From contig NZ_PJBE01000013.1 of NCBI RefSeq assembly GCF_002836205.1, positions 2,666,001-2,730,000 of the forward strand: a DNA stretch of 64,000 bases, in the 5' to 3' direction. A program made the position numbers and the translations under genes. Of the stretch, positions 34,838 to 44,338 are shown piece by piece. Numbering within the stretch: position 1 is the first letter of the stretch; the number at the start of each line of letters is the position of its first letter. The DNA is from Shewanella sp. Choline-02u-19. GTDB taxonomy: Bacteria; Pseudomonadota; Gammaproteobacteria; Enterobacterales; Shewanellaceae. The notes under the pieces were generated by a model. That model was not told the DNA's origin. It saw nothing but the letters and a program-made list of their open reading frames with translations, and did not search any database.

Positions 34838-35857
34838 ATGACTCAGTTTCAAGGTTCACATATCCTCTCGGTAAACCAACTTAGTTTGGATTCCGTACAG
34901 AACATATTCAACGTTGCCACCCGAATGACCCCTTATGCTTTAAGACAAAAACGCACCACCGTCTTAGATGGAGCTGTATTGGGCAATCTTTTCTTTGAAC
35001 CAAGTACGCGTACTCGCATCAGCTTTGGCTGCGCGTTTAGCTTGCTCGGTGGCAAAGTGAATGAAACCGTGGGTATGGCGTCATCCTCTTTGTCAAAAGG
35101 CGAATCCTTATATGATACCGCCAGAGTGCTATCGAGCTACTCAGATGTGATTGCGATGCGTCACCCTGAAGCATTTTCAGTTAAAGAATTTTCCGAGGGC
35201 AGTCGTGTTCCAGTCATCAATGGTGGTGATGGCTCAAACGAGCATCCAACTCAAGCATTACTAGACCTGTTTACCATTCAAAAAGAGCTCGCTGCAGGTG
35301 GGCGTGATATTAGCGGCATGCATATCGCTATGGTAGGCGACCTGAAATTTGGCCGCACAGTGCATTCACTTTCTCGACTCTTGTGTATGTATAAGGATGT
35401 CAGCTTCACGTTAGTGTCACCGAAAGAGTTAGCAATGCCTGACTATGTGATCAATGACATTGAAAATGCTGGGCATACGATCACAATAACAGATCAACTT
35501 GAAGGCAATTTAGACCGCGCTGATATACTCTATCTAACGCGTATTCAAGAAGAGCGCTTCCCTTCGCAAGATGAAGCAAATAAATACCGTGGAAAATTTA
35601 GATTAAACCAAAGTATTTATACAAAACATTGTAAATCGAACACAGTGATCATGCATCCGCTGCCACGAGATTCTCGTAAGCAAGCAAATGAACTGGATAA
35701 CGATCTTAATAACCACCCTAACCTCGCCATCTTTAGGCAGGCTGATAACGGTTTATTAATTCGTATGGCACTGTTTGCACTGACGCTTGGTGTTGACTCT
35801 CAATTAGAGCAATATGAGCGCCCAGTTAATTGGTATTCACGAAAAGCTGAATTTTAA
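34838..35857 (+). CDS. pyrB: Aspartate carbamoyltransferase
   Basis: First committed step of pyrimidine synthesis: carbamoyl phosphate plus aspartate to carbamoylaspartate. 339 aa from the ATG at 34838; a longer frame from 34745 has no ribosome site. Carbamoyl-phosphate motif FFEPSTRTRISF (near residue 50), the SSSLSKGES loop, HPTQALLDL near 133, and MHPLPR near 270. It is longer than E. coli PyrB (311 aa), and no pyrI follows, so allosteric control by a PyrI subunit is not indicated. hemL starts 28 bases later. Confidence 0.94.
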   Translation: MTQFQGSHILSVNQLSLDSVQNIFNVATRMTPYALRQKRTTVLDGAVLGNLFFEPSTRTRISFGCAFSLLGGKVNETVGMASSSLSKGESLYDTARVLSSYSDVIAMRHPEAFSVKEFSEGSRVPVINGGDGSNEHPTQALLDLFTIQKELAAGGRDISGMHIAMVGDLKFGRTVHSLSRLLCMYKDVSFTLVSPKELAMPDYVINDIENAGHTITITDQLEGNLDRADILYLTRIQEERFPSQDEANKYRGKFRLNQSIYTKHCKSNTVIMHPLPRDSRKQANELDNDLNNHPNLAIFRQADNGLLIRMALFALTLGVDSQLEQYERPVNWYSRKAEF

Positions 35858-35885
35858 TCAAGCTACTGACTTTTAAGGATCTAAA

Positions 35886-37175
35886 ATGACCCGTTCCGAC
35901 GAACTCTTTGAACAGGCTAAAAAAACCATTCCAGGCGGCGTTAACTCTCCAGTCCGCGCATTTAGTAGTGTTGGTGGTGCTCCACGTTTTATTGAAAAAG
36001 CCGATGGCGCATATATCTTTGATGCCGACGGTAAAAAATACATCGATTATGTTGGCTCTTGGGGCCCAATGATCTTGGGACATAACCACCCAAAAATTCG
36101 TCAAGCAGTACTTGCTGCGGTTGAAAACGGCTTATCATTTGGTGCGCCAACTGAACTTGAAGTCACTATGGCTGAAAAAGTCATCGAAATGGTGCCTTCA
36201 ATGGAACAAGTTCGTATGGTGAGTTCAGGTACTGAAGCCACTATGAGTGCTATCCGTTTAGCACGTGGCTTTACTAACCGTGACAACATTTTAAAGTTTG
36301 AAGGCTGCTACCACGGCCACGCTGACTGCTTACTCGTAAAAGCAGGTTCAGGTGCACTCACTTTAGGTCAGCCAAGCTCTCCTGGTATTCCTGAAGATTT
36401 CGCCAAGCACACTTTAACGGCAACTTATAATGACCTTGATTCGGTTAAGGCACTATTTGAGCAATATCCAGATAGCATCTCTTGCATCATTCTTGAGCCT
36501 GTTGCTGGCAACATGAACTGCATTCCACCAGTTGAAGGTTTCTTACAGGGCCTACGTGCAATCTGTGACCAATACGGTGCATTGATGATTATCGATGAAG
36601 TAATGACGGGTTTCCGTGTCTCTAAGGGCGGCGCACAAGGTCACTACGGCGTAACACCGGATCTAACAACACTTGGTAAAGTGATTGGCGGCGGCATGCC
36701 AGTGGGGGCTTTTGGTGGCCGTAAAGATGTGATGCAGTTTATTGCGCCTACTGGCCCAGTTTATCAAGCAGGGACACTGTCAGGTAACCCAATAGCAATG
36801 TCTGCAGGTCTTGCACAATTGGACGCGCTTTGTGAAGACGGTGTTTACGAGCAACTCGCCGCTAAGACACAGTATGTTGCAGAAGGCCTTAAAGCATCTG
36901 CAAACAAGCACGGCATTCCAATGGCAATCAACTACGTTGGCGGCATGTTTGGTTTCTTCTTTACAGAAGAAGAGCAAGTGACCTCATTTGAGCAAGTGAC
37001 CAAGTGCGATGCTGAGAAATTCCCAGTGTTTTACCATGGCATGCTCGATGAAGGCATTTACTTAGCACCAAGCGCTTATGAAGCAGGTTTCATGTCACTG
37101 GCTCATGGTGAAGCAGAACTGGAAGCAACGCTTGCTGCTGCTGATCGCGTTTTTGCAAAAATGGCAAAAGGCTAG
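35886..37175 (+). CDS. hemL: Glutamate-1-semialdehyde 2,1-aminomutase
   Basis: Makes 5-aminolevulinate for haem from glutamate-1-semialdehyde with pyridoxal phosphate. 429 aa, typical. N-terminal IPGGVNSPVRAF, cofactor site FEGCYHGHAD, Asp in IIDEVMTGFR and the Schiff-base Lys in TTLGKVIGGG (near residue 265). AAGGAT precedes the ATG. pyrB is 28 bases upstream, so cotranscription is possible. Confidence 0.97.
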   Translation: MTRSDELFEQAKKTIPGGVNSPVRAFSSVGGAPRFIEKADGAYIFDADGKKYIDYVGSWGPMILGHNHPKIRQAVLAAVENGLSFGAPTELEVTMAEKVIEMVPSMEQVRMVSSGTEATMSAIRLARGFTNRDNILKFEGCYHGHADCLLVKAGSGALTLGQPSSPGIPEDFAKHTLTATYNDLDSVKALFEQYPDSISCIILEPVAGNMNCIPPVEGFLQGLRAICDQYGALMIIDEVMTGFRVSKGGAQGHYGVTPDLTTLGKVIGGGMPVGAFGGRKDVMQFIAPTGPVYQAGTLSGNPIAMSAGLAQLDALCEDGVYEQLAAKTQYVAEGLKASANKHGIPMAINYVGGMFGFFFTEEEQVTSFEQVTKCDAEKFPVFYHGMLDEGIYLAPSAYEAGFMSLAHGEAELEATLAAADRVFAKMAKG

Positions 37176-37217
37176 ACTTAACGCATACAGCTAAGGTTAT
37201 AGACCCTAGTTAACGTC

Positions 37218-37244
37218 AAAGGAACACCTAGGTGTTCCTTTTTT
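37218..37244 (+). terminator. Terminator after hemL
   Basis: AAAGGAACACC TA GGTGTTCCTTT palindrome followed by TTTT, 42 bases past the stop. Confidence 0.92.
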
Positions 37245-37261
37245 ATGGGCTTAATTTTAGA

Positions 37262-37290
37262 TAATAAAAAAGGATGCTTTCGCATCCTCT
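37262..37290 (-). terminator. Minus-strand terminator with no known gene upstream
   Basis: Read on the minus strand: GAGGATGC GAAA GCATCC TTTTTT, a GNRA-type loop with a U-tract. It would stop transcription coming from 37.3-38.1 kb, where no recognised gene is present. The other direction has only CTCTTAT. Confidence 0.75.
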
Positions 37291-37443
37291 TATATCGTAG
37301 CCACAGCACTAAGTATTTGACCCATTCAGAGCACCTCAGACTTTTCAATTCAAGACGCATTAGTGAAGCAATGGTTATTCCCGTTTAAGCCAATGCAAAG
37401 CAGAAGTGGAAAATCAGAGTCGCTTAACGAGTGCGGCCGACGT

Positions 37444-37533
37444 TTAAAGTAAATGGCAAAGCCCTTTAAGCTTCGTTGTCGGTTTTCGATATACGATTAA
37501 GTGGTCTATTTTGTTCCATACAAAATAAGACAT
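37444..37533 (-). CDS. Possible 29-aa small ORF with near-ideal ribosome site
   Basis: ATG at 37533 on the minus strand is preceded by AAGGAGG (37540-37546) with 6-base spacing, much better than at most genes here. The frame encodes MSYFVWNKIDHLIVYRKPTT..., 29 residues, basic, with no signal or recognised family. The minus-strand terminator at 37262-37290 lies downstream. It may be a real small protein, a leader peptide, or part of a dispersed Shewanella intergenic repeat whose sequence only looks like a gene. Confidence 0.3.
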   Translation of the reverse strand: MSYFVWNKIDHLIVYRKPTTKLKGLCHLL

Positions 37534-37546
37534 TCCCGCCCTCCTT

Positions 37547-38099
37547 GGCGGTCAGATCCAGGAGATACGAGTCCGCGGATAGACGAAGGTAGAGCAATTA
37601 TAGCGAGTCATGCATGGAGCTATTACCAAGGATGCCAGAGCCGAGTATAACGATTAGTTTCAATGCCCCATCTTGCCTACAGGGCTTTTAATTCCCACAT
37701 AATGGTCGAACTTTTAATACAACGGGTATAAGTTTTAACTATAAAGTCCATCATCTGACCATGCCTATTTTCCGTTATATAAATTCAAGTACAGGTTTTT
37801 GCTTAATGGCAATAATTTCTTATTCAATCTCTCTTAGTTAAGCTATCTACTGCGTGTATTTTAACCACGAAAAAACAGTCATTGTCGCTACACATTAATA
37901 ACAAGTCAGCGGTTAACACTAAGTTATACAAAATCCACAGTGTTAAGCTCACGTTTCTGCAATAACTTTGATCCAGATAACAGTTGCGTTCTTATTTATG
38001 CTGTGGTCTGATCGCCGCGCTCTAGCAAGGAAAGCTTAAACAAACCTTAAATTAGAGCAAGCCTGTACTGATTTCAGTATCCAATATAAAAATCTGTCT
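37547..38099. other. Unassigned region upstream of nhaD
   Basis: No protein gene of useful length. The block 37541-37630 has short complementary words (CTCCTTGG and CCAAGGATG) about 80 bases apart and could fold. 37680-38000 is AT-rich, and the nhaD promoter should lie near its right end. A GATCGCCGCGCTC-type stem just before nhaD made me consider an Na+/Li+ riboswitch, but I could not fold it convincingly. Confidence 0.35.
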
Positions 38100-39359
38100 G
38101 TGAGTAGCCCTATGTTGTACGCATTTTTAATATCGCTAGCTGTACTCGCGTTGTTGAGTATTGTGTTTGAAGAAGTTACCCATCTAAATAAAGCTAAAAC
38201 CACTCTGTTTTTTGGATGTATCTCTTGGATTGTGCTCTTTATGGCCGCGGGAGATCCCAGCCATGAAAAGTTAGTCGAAGAACAACTAAACGAAAATCTG
38301 CTGGAAATTGCCACCTTATGGTTGTTTCTGATGTCTACCATGACCTTTGTTGCGTATCTCAATGCCAAAGGAATGATCCAAGTACTGGTGCAAAAGCTAT
38401 TTCCTGAACGTGTATCGGTGCGCATGTTAATGCTGCAAGTGGCATTGTTCTCACTGGTACTTTCCGCTATTTGCGACAACGTGACCGCAACGCTCGTTTC
38501 TCTGGGCTTACTCACCACTTTCAACCTAGAAAAGAACATACGTAGACGCATGGCCGTGCTCATCATTTTTGCAGTTAACTCGGGTGGAGTCGCGCTTATC
38601 ACAGGTGATGTGACAACCTTGATGATCTTTCTTGGTGGCCATGTCCATATGTCAGAACTTCTGATGCTATCTATACCAGCTGCGGTTAGCGTCATGCTGC
38701 TAGCAGTGCTATTTTCACTTAAAGCTGAAGGCGAAGTCTGTACGACACCCATTAAAACAGAGGTTCGCTCAGTTGATATCGGTATCGCTGTCATCTTCTT
38801 TACCACGATTGTAATGACAATGGTGTTAAACATATTATTTGGGATCCCTCCAGTACTTACCTTTTTAACCGGACTGTCGGTGATGTTCCTTGTTGGGCAT
38901 ACAACACGCAGCAATAAAGAGGAGCTGCAGATCCTGGAGTATATCCGTCAAGTTGAATACGACACCCTGTTGTTCTTTTTAGGAATTTTACTGCTTGTAG
39001 GCATGCTTAAAGAGATTGGCACCTTGGATCTATTAACTCAGGTTTATACTCAGTTTGACCCTAACATCTCCAACTTTGTTGCCGGTATTGGTTCTGCGTT
39101 ACTTGATAACGTGCCATTAACCGCGGCATTATTAAAAGCCGAACCCGCGCTTAATACACCGGAATGGTTAGGGCTGACATACTCAGTTGGTGTTGGCGGA
39201 TCTTTACTTGTTATCGGCTCAGCGGCCGGCATTATCGCCATGAGTAAAGTAAAAGAACTGACCTTTGTTAGCTATCTTAAATATGTGCCGGCTCTAGCCC
39301 TATGTTATTCCGTCGGCTACGCACTGACCTTACTGTTGGCTTACCATTTCTACGGCTAG
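38100..39359 (+). CDS. nhaD: NhaD-type sodium/proton antiporter
   Basis: A 419-aa inner-membrane protein with about 11 helices. The sequence resembles the NhaD/ArsB ion transporter superfamily: LSAICDNVTATLVSLGLL with the helix-4 Asp (near residue 127), VNSGGVALITGDVTTLMIF, and the second Asp-containing half SALLDNVPLTAALL. GTG at 38100 is the likely start; an ATG four codons later is an alternative. NhaD exports Na+ or Li+ in exchange for protons, which fits a marine cell. Monocistronic with own terminator. Confidence 0.9.
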   Translation: MSSPMLYAFLISLAVLALLSIVFEEVTHLNKAKTTLFFGCISWIVLFMAAGDPSHEKLVEEQLNENLLEIATLWLFLMSTMTFVAYLNAKGMIQVLVQKLFPERVSVRMLMLQVALFSLVLSAICDNVTATLVSLGLLTTFNLEKNIRRRMAVLIIFAVNSGGVALITGDVTTLMIFLGGHVHMSELLMLSIPAAVSVMLLAVLFSLKAEGEVCTTPIKTEVRSVDIGIAVIFFTTIVMTMVLNILFGIPPVLTFLTGLSVMFLVGHTTRSNKEELQILEYIRQVEYDTLLFFLGILLLVGMLKEIGTLDLLTQVYTQFDPNISNFVAGIGSALLDNVPLTAALLKAEPALNTPEWLGLTYSVGVGGSLLVIGSAAGIIAMSKVKELTFVSYLKYVPALALCYSVGYALTLLLAYHFYG

Positions 39360-39387
39360 CACGACCAACAACAGAAAGTGATACGCA

Positions 39388-39422
39388 CTAAAAAGGCCTA
39401 ACGATTGTTAGGCCTTTTTAGT
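39388..39422. terminator. Bidirectional terminator between nhaD and gspB
   Basis: ACTAAAAAGGCCTAAC GATT GTTAGGCCTTTTTAGT is a 16-bp perfect stem with A/T-rich flanks, between convergent genes. Confidence 0.92.
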
Positions 39423-39460
39423 CACGATACTGCTCGAAGAACAGTTGTCAGTAGATTCAC

Positions 39461-40477
39461 CTAAATTGCAGGGACCTTAAATTCGGTGCCCTGTATCGAC
39501 AACACCACATCTCGAGGTCTAATCTCTACAATCGTGAGTTTACCTTGGATCTTATCGCCCTGCTGCAGTTCAGCGCCATCCACATTCAACCAGCGATTGT
39601 CCTCAACACTTGAGTATACATGCGCATTAATAGAAAATTCTGGTACCTGTAACTGCAAGCCTGCGGGTAACTGCCCGTACTTAGGAATACTATCCGTTTT
39701 TGGCGTGGTAGGGATAGGGTCTAATGCTGGCTGAGTCACCGGAGTGGCAAATGCGTTTTCTCGCTCGATATCTTTAAGCGCAGCTTCAAAAGCGGCAACG
39801 AGGTTATTGTCATTTTGTGGTTTCGGCTTTGAATCTAAACCAACGTCTGCAGCTGCAAGATCAACTTCGTATTGCAGTGATGCCAACATATCTTGACCAC
39901 GTTGATTAGCATTAGCGCCCAATATAATCGGATCGGGTTGATTGCTAACGGCTTGCGGCTTAACTTCGGCAGGACTCTCGTCCGCTTCAACACTCTGTTG
40001 CGCTTTAAGTACTGCCGCGAGTAAATCGTTACCTTCTGCATCGTTCGACGTTGTCACTCTGCCAGCGGGTACAAACGATGTTTGACGGGCTTGAGGTCCA
40101 CTGTTAGGCATTGCCCTTGCTACAGGTAACGCGACTTTGCCAGCAAGCTTTACACTTGCGTCATTAGCCTCAAACTGACGACCCGCCGCTGATGCAATAT
40201 TGAGCGGTGTATTCGGTTGGTTCTGCTCCGGTGCGATTGCAAACGTTTGATTAGCGACGTTATCGTTATTATTGTTTTCTACCATGAACATTTGGCTCAA
40301 CAACCACGCTAACGCAACGCTAAGTAACAGTAAAGCTGCAAAAACCACGGCGCGTTTAGCCATTTGATGCTCATGGCTAACCGTCTTATATTGGGCTCTA
40401 GGCGTCATTACAACATCATGTTGGATACCTTGAGACTGCTGTTTATCTCTCGTCACAGCATCGAGTAAAATTGACAT
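39461..40477 (-). CDS. gspB: General secretion pathway protein GspB (ExeB-like)
   Basis: A 338-aa protein. Cytoplasmic N-terminus (about 40 residues), one membrane helix (AVVFAALLLLSVALAWLL), a long Ala/Asn/Gln-rich periplasmic linker, and a C-terminal T2SSB domain (LPAGLQLQVPEFSINAHVYSS...GDKIQGKLTIVEI...VVLSIQGTEFKVP). With GspA it uses energy to place the GspD secretin in the outer membrane of the type II secretion system. Start overlaps the gspA stop by one base. Confidence 0.9.
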   Translation of the reverse strand: MSILLDAVTRDKQQSQGIQHDVVMTPRAQYKTVSHEHQMAKRAVVFAALLLLSVALAWLLSQMFMVENNNNDNVANQTFAIAPEQNQPNTPLNIASAAGRQFEANDASVKLAGKVALPVARAMPNSGPQARQTSFVPAGRVTTSNDAEGNDLLAAVLKAQQSVEADESPAEVKPQAVSNQPDPIILGANANQRGQDMLASLQYEVDLAAADVGLDSKPKPQNDNNLVAAFEAALKDIERENAFATPVTQPALDPIPTTPKTDSIPKYGQLPAGLQLQVPEFSINAHVYSSVEDNRWLNVDGAELQQGDKIQGKLTIVEIRPRDVVLSIQGTEFKVPAI

Positions 40478-42096
40478 TAATACAACCTCTTAGATTGACC
40501 TAAACGAGGTCCGACATCACTTAAGTAGAGGTTTAACTGCACCAATGTTTGTGCTCCGGCAATACCGTCAGCCGCCAATCCATGTTGCCGCTGAAATGCT
40601 TTTACTGCTTGCTCTAACTGGCCGTCAAACTGATACACTAATCGAGGTGATGATTCTGTCACAATGGCTAAACTATTTTCTAACCACTGCAATTGAGCCT
40701 GATTGGCAGACTTACCAATTTCACTGACTTGATTGTGAGGTGCTTGCCAAAGTATTTCGAACGTACCGCTAAAGTGTCGCGTAAACCAGTCTCGTTTAAC
40801 CCACAACTGTTGCTCATTAAGTTGCAGTAACATCTGCTCACCTTGTCTTGCGACAACAGTGCCATAAAATGCTTGTTGCTGCTCATCGACAAGGTAAACA
40901 ACGGCGGGGAAGTTTAACCTCACTATCGAATTCCAGTTACCCTGCTGCTGATAACAAGACAAGCCTTGTTGCTGCGCAGATTGACAGGCGGATAGACCGA
41001 TATAAGGCGCTTTCTCCCACAAGCCTAAGATACTGGCATAAGCGGTGTCGATATCACGACTTTGTGCCATCGCATTTTTGAGTACTCGCTGACTGCTGCT
41101 CAATGTTGCTGTTGTGGTATCGACCTCGCGGCTGGTACTTCTATCATTAGAGGCTGAAGCTGGGAAACGATTAAGTTCTGAATTTGTGGTGTCGTTTGCC
41201 GATTGGCTAAAGAGGTAAAACGCCCCCGAGAAAGTCAATATTATTGATGCCGCTACGCCGATGGGAAGCCAGATGTTTTTCTTTTCAGGTTCTTCACCTA
41301 ACACTTCTCGCGATGCCATATTGATCATATTTTTATCAATCGGCACTTTAGATTGCGCATAACTGGCCATTAACGCACGCTCACACAACAGGTTAATTAA
41401 CCTGGGGATGCCATCACTGTGCTTATGTAACGTCTTAATAGCACTTTTATGGAATAAAGGTTCATGTCGACCAGCCACTTGCAGTCGATGCTGAACATAC
41501 AGTGCAACCTCTTCGAGCGTTAACGGCAATAGGTGGTAGCGAGCGGTAATTCGCTGTGCTAACTGGCGCAACTCTTGCCGTTTAAGCAGCTGCTGTAACT
41601 CTGGCTGACCAATTAGAATCACCTGCAATAACTTCTTGGTATCGGTTTCTAAGTTAGTCAATAACCTAAGTTGTTCAAGCACTTCCGCTTTAAGGTGCTG
41701 CGCTTCATCAATAATAAGTACTGTATTACGGCCGTTACTGTGATTATTAAGCAAAAATGTACTGATGCGGTCCGTCAGTTGTTTAAGGCTTGGAGATTCA
41801 CAGTAACTTATCTCTAATTCATCACATAACGTCGCCAGTAGCTCTAACTCCGTCAAAGCAGGGTTGAGAATAAAGGCAGTATCTGTGTTCTCGGGCAGTT
41901 GATTGAGTAAGCAACGCGACACAGTGGTTTTTCCGGTACCCACCTCCCCCGTCAGCAACACAAAGCCACCGGTTTCACCTAATCCGTAGGTCAGGTGTGC
42001 TAACGCTTCTCTATGGCGATCGCTTAGAAACAGATAATGTGGGTTTGGTGCTATAGAGAAAGGGTTATCTTTCAACCCAAAAAAAGCCTTATACAT
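40477..42096 (-). CDS. gspA: General secretion pathway ATPase GspA (ExeA-like)
   Basis: A 539-aa protein beginning MYKAFFGLKDNPFSIAPNPHYLF at 42096 (a longer frame starts at 42186 but lacks support). AAA ATPase with Walker A GEVGTGKTT (near 52-60) and Walker B TVLIIDEAQ, one membrane helix (GVAASIILTFSGAFYLF, near 275), and a C-terminal peptidoglycan-binding domain (AVKAFQRQHGLAADGIAGAQTL). It remodels peptidoglycan for secretin assembly; with GspB forms the ExeAB complex. Confidence 0.92.
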   Translation of the reverse strand: MYKAFFGLKDNPFSIAPNPHYLFLSDRHREALAHLTYGLGETGGFVLLTGEVGTGKTTVSRCLLNQLPENTDTAFILNPALTELELLATLCDELEISYCESPSLKQLTDRISTFLLNNHSNGRNTVLIIDEAQHLKAEVLEQLRLLTNLETDTKKLLQVILIGQPELQQLLKRQELRQLAQRITARYHLLPLTLEEVALYVQHRLQVAGRHEPLFHKSAIKTLHKHSDGIPRLINLLCERALMASYAQSKVPIDKNMINMASREVLGEEPEKKNIWLPIGVAASIILTFSGAFYLFSQSANDTTNSELNRFPASASNDRSTSREVDTTTATLSSSQRVLKNAMAQSRDIDTAYASILGLWEKAPYIGLSACQSAQQQGLSCYQQQGNWNSIVRLNFPAVVYLVDEQQQAFYGTVVARQGEQMLLQLNEQQLWVKRDWFTRHFSGTFEILWQAPHNQVSEIGKSANQAQLQWLENSLAIVTESSPRLVYQFDGQLEQAVKAFQRQHGLAADGIAGAQTLVQLNLYLSDVGPRLGQSKRLY

Positions 42097-42408
42097 ACTG
42101 CTTTTAATCCTTGTTAGAGGAGCTAAACCGCCGATTGGGCCGTTAATCACTCTGCTGTTTAGAAAACGTTTGAATGACTGCAACATAACACTTTGAGTGC
42201 CACTAACCTATCAGCTTAATTCTATACGCTTTGACAATAATCTATAAATTACACTCACGTTAAAGCCAAGCAGATCAGTTGTCAAAACTTGCGAGTACTT
42301 AAGCGGCTAAAGTAAGAGGTCTATCGGTTCAAGTTGTCGCCTATTTTGACAGCGAACAACGATTTATCCATGCTAAACTGCTACTTATGTCCATAAGTGA
42401 GCTTTATT
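42097..42408. other. Divergent gspA-cca intergenic region
   Basis: About 310 bases with TTGACA at 42231 and AT-rich stretches, so promoters for both genes are likely, but no well-spaced pair is clear. No gene or repeat. Confidence 0.35.
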
Positions 42409-43638
42409 GTGAAAATCTATCTCGTTGGCGGCGCTGTCCGCGATAATTTGCTAAATCTGCCGATAAAAGATCGTGACTATATGGTGGTGGGTGCCACGCC
42501 AGAGCAGATGTTGGCCTTGGGTTATAAGCAAGTCGGTAAGGACTTCCCGGTATTTCTACACCCCAGTACCCAACAAGAGTATGCCCTTGCCAGAACCGAG
42601 CGAAAAACCGCGGCAGGATATGGGGGCTTTAGCGTGGATGCTGCACCTAATGTAACCCTAGAGCAAGACTTACTCCGCAGGGACCTGACCATTAATGCCA
42701 TTGCCCAAGATAGTGACGGAAACCAATATGATCCGTACTTGGGGATTGCCGATCTTAATGCCCGTATATTAAGGCATGTGTCCGATGCCTTCGTAGAAGA
42801 TCCACTTCGCGTACTGCGTGTTGCCCGTTTCGCCGCCCGTTTTCATGCTCTGGGTTTTACCATTGCAGCAGAGACTCTCGAGTTAATGAGAAAGATCAGC
42901 CAAAGTGGTGAACTCGAGGCCTTAACGCCTGAGCGAGTTTATATTGAACTCGACAAAGCATTATCGAGCAATGCGCCACAAGTCTTCTTCAGCGTATTAA
43001 AAGACTGCGGTGCTTTGAGTATTTTATTCCCAGAAATTGATGCGCTTTTTGGCGTACCACAGCCTGAACAATGGCACCCTGAAATTGACACTGGCATCCA
43101 TACGTTAATGGTGCTTGAGCAAGCCGCCAAGCTGTCTAATGACAATGCTGTAAGGTTTGCCGCACTACTACATGATCTCGGTAAGGCGTTGAGCCCTAAA
43201 GAATCGCTACCAAAACATTATGGTCATGGACAAAAAGGATTGCCCCTCATTAAAGCGCTTTGTCATCGCTATAGAGTGCCAAATGAATACCGCGATCTGG
43301 CATTACTGGTCAGCGACCAACATCAAAACATCCATAATGCGATGGATCTTAGGGCTGACACCATCGTTAAGCTGTTCGACAAAGCAGATTTTTGGCGTAA
43401 ACCGCAACGCATAGAGCAGCTCTTACTCAGTTGTGAAGCCGATGCTAAGGGTCGTAAAGGTTTTGAGCTAAATGAGTATCCTCAGGCTGACTACATACAA
43501 GCGTGTTTTGATGCCGCATCGAATGTGGCAGTAAAGGCCATTATTGATGATGGTTTTAAAGGTGCGGACATTAAGCAACAACTTACTATCAAGCGAATTG
43601 CAGCGGTACAAGCACTCAAAAACAATCAGCCAAATTAA
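42409..43638 (+). CDS. cca: CCA tRNA nucleotidyltransferase
   Basis: Adds or repairs the 3' CCA of tRNAs using CTP and ATP. 409 aa from GTG at 42409 (AAGTGAG ribosome site 8 bases before; the upstream in-frame GTG at 42397 is less likely). N-terminal MKIYLVGGAVRDNLL, active-site DRDYMV, RRDLTINAIA, RVLRVARFAAR; C-terminal HD domain with HDLGKALS and a His/Asp set typical of the gammaproteobacterial type with phosphatase/2',3'-cyclic phosphodiesterase activity. Confidence 0.96.
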   Translation: MKIYLVGGAVRDNLLNLPIKDRDYMVVGATPEQMLALGYKQVGKDFPVFLHPSTQQEYALARTERKTAAGYGGFSVDAAPNVTLEQDLLRRDLTINAIAQDSDGNQYDPYLGIADLNARILRHVSDAFVEDPLRVLRVARFAARFHALGFTIAAETLELMRKISQSGELEALTPERVYIELDKALSSNAPQVFFSVLKDCGALSILFPEIDALFGVPQPEQWHPEIDTGIHTLMVLEQAAKLSNDNAVRFAALLHDLGKALSPKESLPKHYGHGQKGLPLIKALCHRYRVPNEYRDLALLVSDQHQNIHNAMDLRADTIVKLFDKADFWRKPQRIEQLLLSCEADAKGRKGFELNEYPQADYIQACFDAASNVAVKAIIDDGFKGADIKQQLTIKRIAAVQALKNNQPN

Positions 43639-43867
43639 GGCGAAAATAAAAACTCAGCTTAGATTGATATTAATAGTCTAAGATTATGATTGTGTGAATT
43701 AGCATTTAAATTGCACTTAGCTTGCAATTGAGCAATTATTCGCTAAGGTATTCAGAGCTTAGCATTAAAATTCATAGCAAATTTTTTTGTCTATGACATA
43801 ATTAAGCTGCTCAGTTGTTATGTGCAGCTGTGCTAATTAAATCCAACCTAAATAAAGGGAATTCCCG

Positions 43868-44134
43868 ATGAATAACAAAATACTTTTGATTGCTGGTGTA
43901 GCAATGACTACCCTTCTAGGTGGCTGTGCAAACACTACTGCTCTTGAAGAAAGCGTTGCAAACCTAGGTAACAAAGTTGACCAGCTTTCAGCTGAAGTTA
44001 GCTCTCTAAAGTCTGATCATGGCAAAATGTCTGCTGACATTAATGATGCAAAAGCAGCTGCTATGGACGCACAAGCAGAAGCTAAGCGTGCTAACGACCG
44101 CATCGACAACGTAGCAACTTCTTACAAGAAGTAA
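43868..44134 (+). CDS. lpp: Braun (murein) lipoprotein Lpp
   Basis: An 88-aa lipoprotein: signal with lipobox LGGC (residues 17-20), then heptad helix of Ala/Asp/Lys-rich trimeric coiled coil (LEESVANLGNKVDQLSAEVSSL) and a C-terminal SYKK. The last Lys is the residue joined to peptidoglycan by L,D-transpeptidase. E. coli Lpp has 78 residues with YRK end, so the family is clear. AAAGGGA precedes the ATG. An L,D-transpeptidase is the convergent neighbour. Confidence 0.93.
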   Translation: MNNKILLIAGVAMTTLLGGCANTTALEESVANLGNKVDQLSAEVSSLKSDHGKMSADINDAKAAAMDAQAEAKRANDRIDNVATSYKK

Positions 44135-44173
44135 TTACGTTGAGGCATTAGCTTAATCATTAAGCTAGTACCC

Positions 44174-44211
44174 AAGGCTTGGTTTCAAGGTAACTTGACC
44201 AAGCCTTAAAT
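44174..44211 (+). terminator. Terminator after lpp
   Basis: AAGGCTTGGT...ACCAAGCCTT, 10-bp stem extended by inner TCAAG/CTTGA, followed by AAATTT. A compact strong hairpin, with weak T-run. Confidence 0.75.
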
Positions 44212-44280
44212 TTATCTGCACTAACCTCACAATATCTCTCGACGTTCAAACACAGTTAAACTCCTCACTGTTTTTAAGCG

Positions 44281-44308
44281 ATAAAAAAGCGCCCTATATG
44301 GACGCCTA
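44281..44308 (-). terminator. Terminator after the L,D-transpeptidase
   Basis: On the minus strand GCGTCC ATAT AGGGCGC TTTTTTATC, with one imperfection in the stem, about 30 bases past the stop. Confidence 0.7.
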
Positions 44309-44338
44309 ATAAAGCTTGTCAAATGCATCAGCTCAAAG

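Noticed and set aside
37980..38060. Sodium or lithium riboswitch before nhaD
   Set aside because: Suggestive GC-rich stem only; conserved core residues could not be matched.
38036..38914. Long minus-strand open frame over nhaD
   Set aside because: Antisense to a well-supported transporter; its translation is a low-complexity mix of Ser, Thr and Arg with no ribosome site.
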